A DNA stretch of 9,433 nt from Treponema sp. (GCA_031283905.1 JAITAW010000113.1:1-9433); one strand, 5' to 3'. Positions 1 through 6,527 are shown, counted from the stretch's first letter. Numbers and translations are program-made. Notes: generated by a model from the sequence alone, not told the origin.

Positions 1-1145
1 GCTTCAATAAGGTGGCTTGCGGCTTCGCTGTATTCGATCTTCGCCTTGAAATTGGAAAGGCGGGACGCGAGACTGCGAATTTCATTCTCGCACCATGCGT
101 CGCCGGTTCCGACAAGTACTAATTGCAGTTCCATATCACGGCAAATATTCCACGCGGATCCGTAGGAAGGTCCGAAAAGTTCACCCACGCCTTTCTGCTC
201 TGTAAGACGGGTGGCCATGCCGATAACTGGTACATTGGGATTTTGAGGCAGTCCGAATTCACGCTGAAGCGCTTCTTTTGCCTTTGCTTTGCCTTCTTTA
301 ACGGTTGTACTGTCGTAGTTCAACGGAATATAGTGGTCTTTCTTGGGATTCCAGACTTGGGTGTCAATGCCGTTCAATATACCGGTGTAATCGGCCGACC
401 GGTATCGCAGGGAACTGTCCAAACGAAAACCGAAGGCTTGAGTCTGGGTTTCCTGGGCGTAACGCGATGAAACCGTGTTGAGTTTATCCGCGCTATGAAT
501 CCCCGCCTTGAGGAAATTCATCATATTCCAGTCTTCAAACCCCGCTTGATGGAAAATATCCCATCCAAGATTGGTGAAAGGATAGTTCTCCTTATGGTAA
601 ATCCCTTGATAGCCCAGGTTGTGAATGGTCAGAATTGAAGCCGTTTTCTCAAAGCCGCCGCGCCGCTCCCCATATTTCAAGAAAACCGGCACCAACGCCG
701 CCTGCCAGTCATGCGCGTGCAGGACATCGGGATACCAGTCAAGTTTCCGGCACAGTTCAAAAATGATCTTGCTGAAGAAAATGAAACGCCTCGGATTGTC
801 AAAATAATCAGGTTCGTACTGCTCCCCGTAAATACCGACTTTACTACCGAAAAAGTCGTTGTGTTCAATAAAATAAACATGAACGGGATTTTTTTTGGAA
901 ACTCCCTCTAAATCTGTTGTATAAACGGCGCTTTTCACTTCCATATTATTCATAATAGTCGCAAGCGGCATTTCGAGATCACGCAGACCGAATTTTACCC
1001 TATCAACTTTGAAATAGCGCGGAACAACAATACAAACTTCATGTCCCATCTTTGCAAGCGTAATAGCCAACGACGAAACGGCATCGGCTAAACCGCCTGT
1101 TTTCACAAAAGGCGCCGCTTCACTTGCGGCCATTAGTATTTTCAT
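1..1145 (-). CDS. glgA: Glycogen synthase (ADP-glucose type, GT5), 5' part; 3' end lies outside the window
   Basis: Transfers glucose from ADP-glucose to growing glycogen in the cytoplasm. I translated 381 codons from ATG at 1145 with no frame break. The GT5 landmarks appear in order: N-terminal KTGGLAD with the ADP-glucose-binding Lys at residue 15, HDWQA near 145-149, TIHNLGYQG near 170, GILNGID at 255-261, and TRLTEQKG at 312-319, which carries the Arg and Lys that contact phosphate. The frame leaves the window at AASHLIEA, just before the expected catalytic-Glu segment (E-P-C-G-L type). About 100 residues of a family length near 480 are therefore missing. An AGGAG ribosome binding site lies 6 nt before the ATG. 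The gene follows paaK and the ACT gene on the same strand, with a 70-bp gap containing a perfect palindrome, so co-transcription is uncertain. A TATACT -10-like hexamer (1160-1165, minus strand) would start RNA almost on top of the Shine-Dalgarno, so I do not trust it. Family identification is very secure. Confidence 0.96.
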   Translation of the reverse strand, partial: MKILMAASEAAPFVKTGGLADAVSSLAITLAKMGHEVCIVVPRYFKVDRVKFGLRDLEMPLATIMNNMEVKSAVYTTDLEGVSKKNPVHVYFIEHNDFFGSKVGIYGEQYEPDYFDNPRRFIFFSKIIFELCRKLDWYPDVLHAHDWQAALVPVFLKYGERRGGFEKTASILTIHNLGYQGIYHKENYPFTNLGWDIFHQAGFEDWNMMNFLKAGIHSADKLNTVSSRYAQETQTQAFGFRLDSSLRYRSADYTGILNGIDTQVWNPKKDHYIPLNYDSTTVKEGKAKAKEALQREFGLPQNPNVPVIGMATRLTEQKGVGELFGPSYGSAWNICRDMELQLVLVGTGDAWCENEIRSLASRLSNFKAKIEYSEAASHLIE

Positions 1146-1177
1146 ATAATACTCCTATTAGTATAACGCATAAAACC

Positions 1178-1199
1178 GCTTCAAAGCGCGCTTTGAAGC
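1178..1199 (-). terminator. Perfect 22-bp palindrome between the ACT gene and glgA (weak terminator or operator)
   Basis: Bases 1178-1199 equal their own reverse complement (half-site GCTTCAAAGCG). In minus-strand RNA the arms GCUUCAAAGC and GCUUUGAAGC can form a hairpin 16 nt past the ACT stop codon. The following tract is only GGUUUUA, so intrinsic termination would be weak. The site also sits just upstream of glgA, so a dimeric repressor operator is an alternative. The palindrome is certain; its function is not. Confidence 0.45.
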
Positions 1200-1215
1200 A
1201 ACCTCCCTTTCAAAC

Positions 1216-1632
1216 CTAAAAAGAATCCACCATCGAGAGACCGTTGTCTTTTAGAATTTGAAGCCCCTTCTCGTGATCGGCAAGTTTAAAGATAACCACC
1301 GCCTTTCCCGCTTTGTTCTCAAGCGACGCGTACAGGTACTCAATGTTTACCTGCGATTTTTGAAAAAGTTCCATGACATGGGCGAGACCGCCCGGTTTGT
1401 CCTCTATTTCCACCGCCGCGATGGTGGTGGTGCGGGTGGTAAAACCGGCTTTGTTCAGAGCGCACAACGCATTATCATGCCGGTCAACGATGATCCGCAA
1501 AATTCCGAAATCCGCCGTGTCGGCTATGCTTATGGCCCGCATGTTTACGCCCGCTTCCGCGAGAACACGGGTGACTTCGCCCAGTCTACCCGCCTTGTTT
1601 TCAAGGAAAACGGTAATTTGTTTTAATTCCAT
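1216..1632 (-). CDS. Tandem ACT-domain protein (amino-acid-binding regulator, paaK partner)
   Basis: A 138-residue protein made of two ACT domains and nothing else. ACT 1 spans about residues 4-66 and starts ITVFLENKAGRLGEV; ACT 2 spans about 71-138 and includes IEDKPGGLAHVMELF. Both show the N-x-x-G-x-L or K-P-G-x-L turn where ACT domains bind amino acids at a dimer interface. There is no catalytic domain, so the likely role is ligand sensing or allosteric control. The start codon follows a very good GGAGG site that overlaps the paaK stop codon, leaving 11 bp between the genes and implying translational coupling. Free-standing double-ACT proteins commonly sit beside phenylacetate-CoA ligases in anaerobes, and a link to aromatic amino acid or aryl-acid metabolism is inferred from that. 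Identification as a double ACT protein is secure; the ligand is unknown. Confidence 0.92.
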   Translation of the reverse strand: MELKQITVFLENKAGRLGEVTRVLAEAGVNMRAISIADTADFGILRIIVDRHDNALCALNKAGFTTRTTTIAAVEIEDKPGGLAHVMELFQKSQVNIEYLYASLENKAGKAVVIFKLADHEKGLQILKDNGLSMVDSF

Positions 1633-1643
1633 TTGGTTTCCTC

Positions 1644-2945
1644 CTAGATTTTTCTTCGGTCAATCACTCGTTTCGACTTGCCCATTGAGCGCTCAATGGT
1701 TTTCGGCTCAACAAGTTTGACCTTGATACCGACTTGCAATTTGGACTTCATCACGCTCTCAATGCGGCGCCGCAATCCTTCAAGGTCCTTTGTTTCATCG
1801 CTGAAGAATTCCTGTTTCACTTCGACCTGAAGCTCTATTTCGTCAAGATGTGAAGGACCTCGATCAACAACGATGAGGTAGTGCGGTTCGGTGCCTTCTA
1901 TCTCAATGAGCGCGTGTTCTATCTGGCTGGGGAATACGTTTACACCGCGGATGATGAGCATATCGTCGGTGCGTCCGAAAAGGCGGTGCATCTTTCTGGT
2001 GGTGCGTCCGCAGGAACATGGCTCTGTAATGAAGTAGGTGATATCCCGCGTACGGTAGCGTATAAGCGGCGTACCTTCCTTGGTAAGCGTGGTGAACACC
2101 AGTTCGCCTTTTTCGCCTTCGGGAAGCGCCTTGCCGGTTTCAGGATCAATTATCTCCGGATAAAAGAGATCTTCGTTTATGTGCAACCCATCCTGGGCCT
2201 CACATTCAAAGGCAACGCCCGGCCCAATGATTTCGGTCAATCCGTAGATGTCGTAGGCTTTCATGTTGTAGCGGGCTTCGATTTCCTTCCTCATGTTTTC
2301 GCTCCACGGTTCCGCGCCGAAGCACCCCTTGCTGATAGGCAGTTTTTTGAGATCAATGCCCCGCTCTCTGGCTTCTTCCGCCATGTAAAGCGCGTAAGAC
2401 GGGGTACAGGTGAGCATGGTTGAACCGAGAGCCTCCATCACCATGAGTTGCCGCTCCGTATTGCCGGATGACATGGGCAACACATTCGCCCCTATAGTAC
2501 GCGCCCCGTAGTGGGCGCCCGGACCGCCGGTGAACAACCCGTATCCATAGCAATTCTGCACCGTATCATTCACCGTACAGCCTCCGCCCGCAAGCGTACG
2601 CGCCATCGCCTCGCACCAAACCTCGATGTCCTTGCGGGTGTACGCATCAACGACCGGAACGCCGGTGGTACCGGAGGACAAGTGAATTTCTTCGATCATC
2701 GACTTAGGACAGGCTAAAAAACCGTAAGGAAAATTCTCCCGCATGTCGTCCTTGGTGGTAAAAGGAAGTTTCTCTATATCCTCAAGCGTATGAATATCCC
2801 TCGCTTTTATGCCGCGTTCATCCATCTTTCTTGTATAGAAAGGCACGCTTCCATAGAGTTTTTCCACCAGATTTTTTAGCCGCGCCAGTTGTAGCTTCCT
2901 GCGCGCGTCCACACACATAGATTCATATTCAGGATTGAATATCAT
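1644..2945 (-). CDS. paaK: Phenylacetate--CoA ligase (AMP-forming aryl-acid CoA ligase)
   Basis: Activates phenylacetate or a related aryl acid with ATP and CoA to give aryl-CoA, AMP and PPi in the cytosol. The 433 residues match the usual PaaK length (about 430-440). Adenylate-forming motifs are in order: the phosphate loop SSGTTGVP at 90-97, YDIYGLTEIIGPG at 231-243, the RYRTRD segment at 297-301, GRTDDMLIIRGVNVFPSQIE at 324-343, and the C-terminal GKSKRVIDRR at 422-431 that holds the catalytic Lys region. P-C-S-C-G-R at 309-314 is the cysteine pair often seen in anaerobic PaaK. The ATG at 2945 is preceded by AAAGGGG with a 5-nt spacer. It is cotranscribed with the double-ACT gene 11 bp downstream. 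In many anaerobes this pair accompanies indolepyruvate:ferredoxin oxidoreductase, which is not in this window. The reversible reaction could also run toward ATP formation during aromatic amino acid fermentation. Exact substrate (phenylacetate, indoleacetate, 4-hydroxyphenylacetate) cannot be read from sequence. Confidence 0.95.
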   Translation of the reverse strand: MIFNPEYESMCVDARRKLQLARLKNLVEKLYGSVPFYTRKMDERGIKARDIHTLEDIEKLPFTTKDDMRENFPYGFLACPKSMIEEIHLSSGTTGVPVVDAYTRKDIEVWCEAMARTLAGGGCTVNDTVQNCYGYGLFTGGPGAHYGARTIGANVLPMSSGNTERQLMVMEALGSTMLTCTPSYALYMAEEARERGIDLKKLPISKGCFGAEPWSENMRKEIEARYNMKAYDIYGLTEIIGPGVAFECEAQDGLHINEDLFYPEIIDPETGKALPEGEKGELVFTTLTKEGTPLIRYRTRDITYFITEPCSCGRTTRKMHRLFGRTDDMLIIRGVNVFPSQIEHALIEIEGTEPHYLIVVDRGPSHLDEIELQVEVKQEFFSDETKDLEGLRRRIESVMKSKLQVGIKVKLVEPKTIERSMGKSKRVIDRRKI

Positions 2946-2961
2946 AGGTTCCCCTTTCTTT

Positions 2962-2990
2962 ATAGTATTTCATATCTTGCAATCTTGCAA
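2962..2990 (-). promoter_or_regulatory. Candidate sigma-70 promoter of paaK with duplicated TTGCAAGA
   Basis: On the minus strand, TTGCAA (2985-2990) is separated by exactly 17 bp from TACTAT (2962-2967), which gives a short leader containing the AAAGGGG ribosome binding site. The -35-like TTGCAA is repeated 8 bp downstream (2977-2982) as part of a TTGCAAGA-type direct repeat. That repeat might be a binding site for a regulator. Spacing and position favour a real promoter; strength is unknown. Confidence 0.5.
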
Positions 2991-3000
2991 CAGAAAACAA

Positions 3001-3022
3001 GCGAAAAAACAGATTTTTACGC
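3001..3022 (-). terminator. Imperfect hairpin after the symporter gene
   Basis: The arms GCG-AAAAA (3001-3009) and TTTTT-CGC (3014-3022) pair around a CAGA loop (3010-3013), with one A/A mismatch. It lies 22 bp past the symporter stop codon and upstream of the paaK promoter. The stem is mostly A-U, so it would be a weak terminator at best. Confidence 0.25.
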
Positions 3023-3044
3023 TTGCCGAATCGCGCGTTACGAA

Positions 3045-4610
3045 TCATCCCAGATCCGCGGTCTTCATCGCTTCGAATTCCTTTTGGATTTCCGCTGAGG
3101 GCGCTTTGGTGAGCAGGCTCACTACGAAAATAACGACGCAGGAAAGGATGAAGGAAGGAAGCAGTTCGTATATGCCAAAAGATCCGCCAAGTTTGCTGAT
3201 AATATTCTTCCAGAGAATAACCATGATACCGCCGGTCAACATGCCGGCAACCGCTGCCGGGAGCGTAGTACGTTTCCAGAATAAAGAGAAAAGAATAAGC
3301 GGACCGAAAGCCGCGCCGAATCCCGCCCATGCGTAAGAAACGATTCGGAATATGGATTGATTTCCTGAAAGCGCGATTATTGCGGCGAAAATGGTAACGA
3401 TCAGCATCGCGCTTCTTGCTACCCACATGACAGTAATTTCATTTGCCTCCTTGAAGAAGGTTTTGAAAAGGTCGTTTGAAAGGGAAGAAGAAGCGCTCAA
3501 CATATAAGAATCTGAAGAACTCATGGAAGCGGCAAGGATGCCTGAAAGTACAAAGCCCGCAATGAGAGGCGGGAAAAAATCCGCAGTTAAATATAAAAAT
3601 ATCTTTTCAGCGTCGCTTGCCGTGGTAAAGAGAGTGGGGAAGTAGGCGCGTCCGATAAGTCCGATGGCGACTGCGGCAAAGAGGGATATGAAGCACCATA
3701 TAACCGCGATAACCTTTGATTGCCGTATCTTCGACGCTTTCTCGATAGCCATGAATCTGATTAACACCTGCGGCATACCGAAATAGCCGAGTCCCCACGC
3801 GAGACACGAGAAGATATTGAGGCGCGAATAATCAGCGCCAACGCCAAATTGGGGCGCTCTATTGACGACCACTTGAACGCCCTCCCGCATGGACGGCGTC
3901 GCGATGCCGAATACATCCAGAAACCGGGGAATATCGCCGATTCGCTCTCCAATGCCGCCAAAACCGCCGGAAAACACGAAACCAAAGATAAGCACGGCTA
4001 AAAGGGAGAAAAACATCAGGATGCCTTGAATGAGATCGGTCATACAAACGGCAAGGAAGCCGCCGAGCAGGGTGTATATCAGCAGTATCCCCGCGCCGAA
4101 TATCACCATAACCGAGTAATAGTTCTCCGCGTTAAACACGTAGGAGAACAGTTTGCCGAAGGTAATAAATTGCGATGCGACATATATAGAAAAAAACACA
4201 AGAATAATGATCGCCGCAATGATTTTCAAGATATTCTTCTTGTCATGGAAACGATTGTTGAAAAATTCAGGCAAGGTGATGGCGTTACCCGCGACTTGGG
4301 AATAATGTCTGAGGCGTTTGGCAACTAACTGCCAGTTGAGCCACGTTCCTGCGAACAGGCCCACGGCTGTCCAGAACGCTTCGCCGCTTCCGGTAAAGTA
4401 AGCGATGCCCGGTAAGCCCATAAGCAGCCAACCCGACATGTCCGACGCCTCGGCGCTCATTGCCGTAACCCACGGTCCCAATCCCCGCTTTCCTATAAAA
4501 TATTCCTCAATACCGGAATTGCTTTTGCGGGCGTACCATAAGCCTACCGCGATTGTAATCAACAAGTATACAACTATGCCTATTAACATCTGTATATTTG
4601 CAACGGTCAT
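3045..4610 (-). CDS. putP: Sodium/proline symporter, SSS family (PutP type)
   Basis: A 521-residue inner-membrane sodium:solute symporter, close to the 502 residues of E. coli PutP, with about 12-13 hydrophobic segments across its length. Diagnostic pieces: SAEASDMSGWLLMGLPG at 52-68, where D57 and S59 correspond to the sodium/proline-site Asp55 and Ser57 of E. coli PutP; LLGGFLAVCMTDLIQG at 181-196; WGLGYFGMPQVLIRF at 272-286; and ILAASMSSSDSYMLSASS at 358-375, where S364/S365 match the second sodium-site pair Ser340/Thr341. The hydrophilic tail ends KAPSAEIQKEFEAMKTADLG. The annotated ATG has GGAGGT directly abutting it and GGGGG 4-5 nt upstream, so the upstream G-run must act as the ribosome binding site, or M8 is used. 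Neighbours do not include proline catabolism genes. The family is certain; proline as substrate is likely but other amino acids or organic solutes are possible. Confidence 0.93.
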   Translation of the reverse strand: MTVANIQMLIGIVVYLLITIAVGLWYARKSNSGIEEYFIGKRGLGPWVTAMSAEASDMSGWLLMGLPGIAYFTGSGEAFWTAVGLFAGTWLNWQLVAKRLRHYSQVAGNAITLPEFFNNRFHDKKNILKIIAAIIILVFFSIYVASQFITFGKLFSYVFNAENYYSVMVIFGAGILLIYTLLGGFLAVCMTDLIQGILMFFSLLAVLIFGFVFSGGFGGIGERIGDIPRFLDVFGIATPSMREGVQVVVNRAPQFGVGADYSRLNIFSCLAWGLGYFGMPQVLIRFMAIEKASKIRQSKVIAVIWCFISLFAAVAIGLIGRAYFPTLFTTASDAEKIFLYLTADFFPPLIAGFVLSGILAASMSSSDSYMLSASSSLSNDLFKTFFKEANEITVMWVARSAMLIVTIFAAIIALSGNQSIFRIVSYAWAGFGAAFGPLILFSLFWKRTTLPAAVAGMLTGGIMVILWKNIISKLGGSFGIYELLPSFILSCVVIFVVSLLTKAPSAEIQKEFEAMKTADLG

Positions 4611-4753
4611 ACCTCCCCCTTATTTGTTGGCAATGATGATAGATGACGTTAAACCTTACGAGAAGCATATAAAAAACTGAAAAAATAATCAAGACGGAGT
4701 TTAGGGAAGGCATGGCGGCAGGGACGGCTCATCATCGGCGCGTAAGAGTCCTC

Positions 4754-4782
4754 TTTCCGTATTTCCGCATCTATGCTAGTAT
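4754..4782 (+). promoter_or_regulatory. Candidate extended -10 promoter giving a leaderless kinase mRNA
   Basis: TGC-TAGTAT (4774-4782) fits an extended -10 element, with a poor -35 (TTTCCG, 4754-4759). The predicted start of RNA, about 7 bp after the hexamer, falls at or next to the ATG at 4789. No Shine-Dalgarno sequence precedes that ATG, which agrees with leaderless translation. The alternative hexamer TATGCT (4772-4777) would give only a few untranslated bases. Confidence 0.35.
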
Positions 4783-4788
4783 AAAACC

Positions 4789-5892
4789 ATGAAAAGCACT
4801 GACAATCTTGCCGTTTTTAGCGCGGGCGTCGCGAAAATTTGCGCCCATACGCCGCTTGCCAAAGACAAACCGCTGCGCTGGATCATTATAGCGAATCCGA
4901 AAGCCGGCGGGTTTACCATAAAATCACGATGGAAGAAACATGCGGCGGATCTTAACGCCGCGATAGAGAAAGCCGCGTTAAACCCGCCGCGTAAAGATGC
5001 GGCTCCTTCCGGCGCAACCGGCGTGCTACCCACGGGCAAGGCGGGAGACGCGAAACGGTTCGCCGAAACCGTTATCGCGGCAATGGAACAGGACGACGCT
5101 TTCCATCTCATCATCACGGCGGGCGGGGACGGAACCAGTCTCGAAGTACTGACCGCCCTTTTCTACGCAAGCGAATCTCTCCGCGCCCGCTGCGCCGTAC
5201 TGCGGCTTCCTATGGGAACGGGCAACGACGGCGCGGACGCATGGGAGCTTGGCAAGGCGCTTGATCTCATCGTTTCACCTTCAACAACAACGTTTGCGCC
5301 CGCTCTGAGGCTTACCTGCGCAACCACGGACAAGGGGACGTTTCTGGCGTTCAACGTCTTGTCCGTGGGGCTGGACGCTTTTGTAACACATAACACGAAT
5401 AAGATGAAAGGCGCGTTGCCCGGTGATTCGTACAAACTCTGGGTTGACATCGCGTCTCTTTTTTACGATAGAATCTACACGGTCGGACACATGGACATCA
5501 AGGCTTTTGACGAAGATGGCGCGGAGGTTCGCTCCCTCTCCGGGAAGCCCCTCCTCATAGCCGCCGGCGCAAGCGGACGCCGCACCTACGGCTCACACAA
5601 ACACATCTTGCCGGACGACCGCAACGTATGCGTAGTCTGGCAAATGCCGGTGTACAGGAAGCTCATGCTCAAGGAGAAGTTTACCACCGGCGCCCATATA
5701 GACGAGCCGGAAACGGTACTGTTCAGCGCTTCTCGCATAGAGTTTCAGGGCGAACACCCCATATTGGCGCAAATGGACGGCGAGACCGCGTTGCTTACAA
5801 AAGAAGACTTCCCGTGCGCCATCGCGCTTACCGGTCCCGTAATACCGATTCTACGGCCCGCGCCAATTGATCGGGGCAAGATGTTTTCCTGA
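4789..5892 (+). CDS. Diacylglycerol/sphingosine kinase-fold lipid kinase (DAGK catalytic domain, YegS-like)
   Basis: A 367-residue soluble protein of the diacylglycerol kinase catalytic family (COG1597 type), which phosphorylates lipid hydroxyls from ATP at the membrane surface. The nucleotide-binding parts are visible: IIIANPKAGG at 32-41, GGDGT at 112-116 (the family signature), and LPMGTGNDGA at 140-149, equivalent to P-x-G-T-x-N-D-x-A. The C-terminal beta-rich half holds FNVLSVGLDAFVT at 188-200, the usual second-domain segment. It is longer than typical bacterial members (about 300) because of an insert around 62-90 that is rich in Ala, Pro and Gly, and a short C-terminal tail. The tail is read across the 3' end of the convergent TSCPD gene (65-bp overlap). 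The ATG at 4789 lacks a ribosome binding site and may be leaderless. Substrate is not predictable: diacylglycerol, an undecaprenyl-type lipid or a sphingoid base are all possible. Confidence 0.88.
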   Translation: MKSTDNLAVFSAGVAKICAHTPLAKDKPLRWIIIANPKAGGFTIKSRWKKHAADLNAAIEKAALNPPRKDAAPSGATGVLPTGKAGDAKRFAETVIAAMEQDDAFHLIITAGGDGTSLEVLTALFYASESLRARCAVLRLPMGTGNDGADAWELGKALDLIVSPSTTTFAPALRLTCATTDKGTFLAFNVLSVGLDAFVTHNTNKMKGALPGDSYKLWVDIASLFYDRIYTVGHMDIKAFDEDGAEVRSLSGKPLLIAAGASGRRTYGSHKHILPDDRNVCVVWQMPVYRKLMLKEKFTTGAHIDEPETVLFSASRIEFQGEHPILAQMDGETALLTKEDFPCAIALTGPVIPILRPAPIDRGKMFS

Positions 5893-6076
5893 ACCCGCAC
5901 GGCGTGCCTTTGAGCTTCCGTATGAGTTCTTCCGCGTCCATGCCCTCGACCAGCGTTGAAATGCCCGTGAGGTTGCCTTGACAGCCGTTCTCGAATGAGA
6001 CGTTATATACCTTATTGTCCTTAACGTCAAACTGTATCTTTGTGGAACACGTCCCCTGCGTTTTATATTCAAACAT
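5828..6076 (-). CDS. Small TSCPD-domain protein
   Basis: An 82-residue single-domain protein. It contains the name-giving TSCPDQLA motif (65-72), and the preceding NGCQGNLTGISTLVEGM (30-46) and KGTPCG (56-61) match the stand-alone TSCPD family (TIGR03905 type, about 80 residues). Four cysteines (10, 32, 60, 67 from this start) suggest metal binding. The same domain occurs at the C-terminus of some class II ribonucleotide reductases, but the role of the free form is not known. I chose ATG at 6076 because family members begin M-[FY]-E-Y-K-T. A TTG two codons upstream (6082) has a GGGGG 5 nt before it and is a fair alternative start, adding M-R. The 3' end overlaps the lipid kinase gene tail to tail. 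The upstream region is the palindromic tandem array. Confidence 0.88.
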   Translation of the reverse strand: MFEYKTQGTCSTKIQFDVKDNKVYNVSFENGCQGNLTGISTLVEGMDAEELIRKLKGTPCGFRKTSCPDQLARAVESVLRDR

Positions 6077-6087
6077 ACGCAATACTA

Positions 6088-6226
6088 CCCCCGAAGGGGG
6101 TTTACTTGCTAGCCCCCCGGAGGGGGTTCACTAGCTAGACGCCCCGGCCCTTACTCATGCCCCCGGAGGGGGTTTACCAGCTAGACGCCTACGCCCTTAC
6201 TCATGCCCCCGAAGGGGGTTTACCAG
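6088..6226. repeat. Tandem array of GC palindromes, 46-bp period
   Basis: Four copies of a small palindrome, CCCCC-GNA-GGGGG, start at 6088, 6114, 6160 and 6206. The last three are spaced exactly 46 bp; the first is 26 bp from the second, as if one unit lost 20 bp. The full unit reads hairpin, TTTACCAG, CTAGACGCC, variable bases, CGCCCTTACTCATG. CTAG is doubled (CTAGCTAG) in one copy. In minus-strand RNA the outer two hairpins read CCCCCTTCGGGGG, allowing a C(UUCG)G tetraloop on four G-C pairs, and the inner two read CCCCCTCCGGGGG. No U-tract follows, so it is not a classical terminator. The array lies directly upstream of the TSCPD gene and its first palindrome supplies the G-run next to that gene's possible TTG start. 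I do not recognise the repeat family; a REP-like element or regulatory RNA structure is possible. Confidence 0.85.
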
Positions 6227-6384
6227 GGCGCGTTCACACATTCGCCGTTTATATAGTTCTCCGTTGTACTTCCACAGATGAACCCGACTCCGTTTCGGCG
6301 GTACTACCGGATTAAACCCCAATTCCCTTAAAAGGGCAGTCACGTACGCTCAAGGGCAATTTTGTAAGCCCTCCCATTGTCTTT
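6227..6384. other. Intergenic stretch without recognisable gene
   Basis: No supported coding region or RNA gene. It has a small hairpin CCCTTAAAAGGG (6325-6336), a 17-codon plus-strand ATG frame (6278-6331) without a ribosome binding site, and a minus-strand open frame of 27 codons without a start (6223-6303). It may hold degraded sequence between the array and the duplicated fragment. Confidence 0.4.
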
Positions 6385-6527
6385 ACCCGCGCCTTGTGCT
6401 GTCCGTAACGGCGCGGAAGCTGGACAGGGACACGATGTTCAACGCGGCGGTGATAAACCTTGAGACCGGGGATCAGGAAGCGGGCGACTCCGCGGATTAC
6501 CGGAGCATGGAAGACGGCGTACGGGCA
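6385..6527 (+). pseudogene. Decayed fragment duplicated from the exported repeat-protein gene
   Basis: This stretch aligns without gaps to 8380-8522 of the large exported-protein gene at a constant offset of 1995 bp. Over the 129 bases from 6396 I count about 23 differences (roughly 82% identity), many at third codon positions early on. The reading frame matches: LSVTARKLDRDTMFNAAVIN here against LSVTARKLDGDTMFNAAVIN there, then LETG and D-Q-E-A-G-D in place of I-Q-E-V-G-D. Similarity stops abruptly on both sides. Upstream there is no ATG, signal peptide or ribosome binding site in frame, and downstream the frame runs into unrelated proline-rich sequence to a stop at 6611. It is best read as the remnant of a second paralogue, part of the second TolB/LpoB-like half-domain. 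The substrate-binding-protein gene now lies between it and its intact relative. Confidence 0.75.

Noticed and set aside
1258..1626. Plus-strand open frames opposite the ACT, paaK and putP genes
   Set aside because: They lie wholly inside well-identified minus-strand genes, lack ribosome binding sites, and encode no recognisable domains.
6088..6226. CRISPR-like repeat array
   Set aside because: Repeats are only about 46 bp end to end with almost no variable spacer, the variable part is one or two bases, and no cas gene is present.
6223..6303. Minus-strand reading with a gene-end look (ICGSTTENYINGECVNAPW then stop)
   Set aside because: It is 27 codons long with no start codon and an upstream stop at 6304-6306. 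The stop codon comes from the repeat. I could not link it to a family; at most it is a remnant 3' end.
6278..6331. 17-codon plus-strand ORF (MNPTPFRRYYRIKPQFP)
   Set aside because: It has no ribosome binding site, promoter or recognisable similarity, and at this length chance is likely.
6240..6390. Possible tRNA (GGGTTCATC and paired G/C runs on the minus strand)
   Set aside because: No cloverleaf could be drawn: there is no acceptor stem pairing and no anticodon arm at proper spacing.
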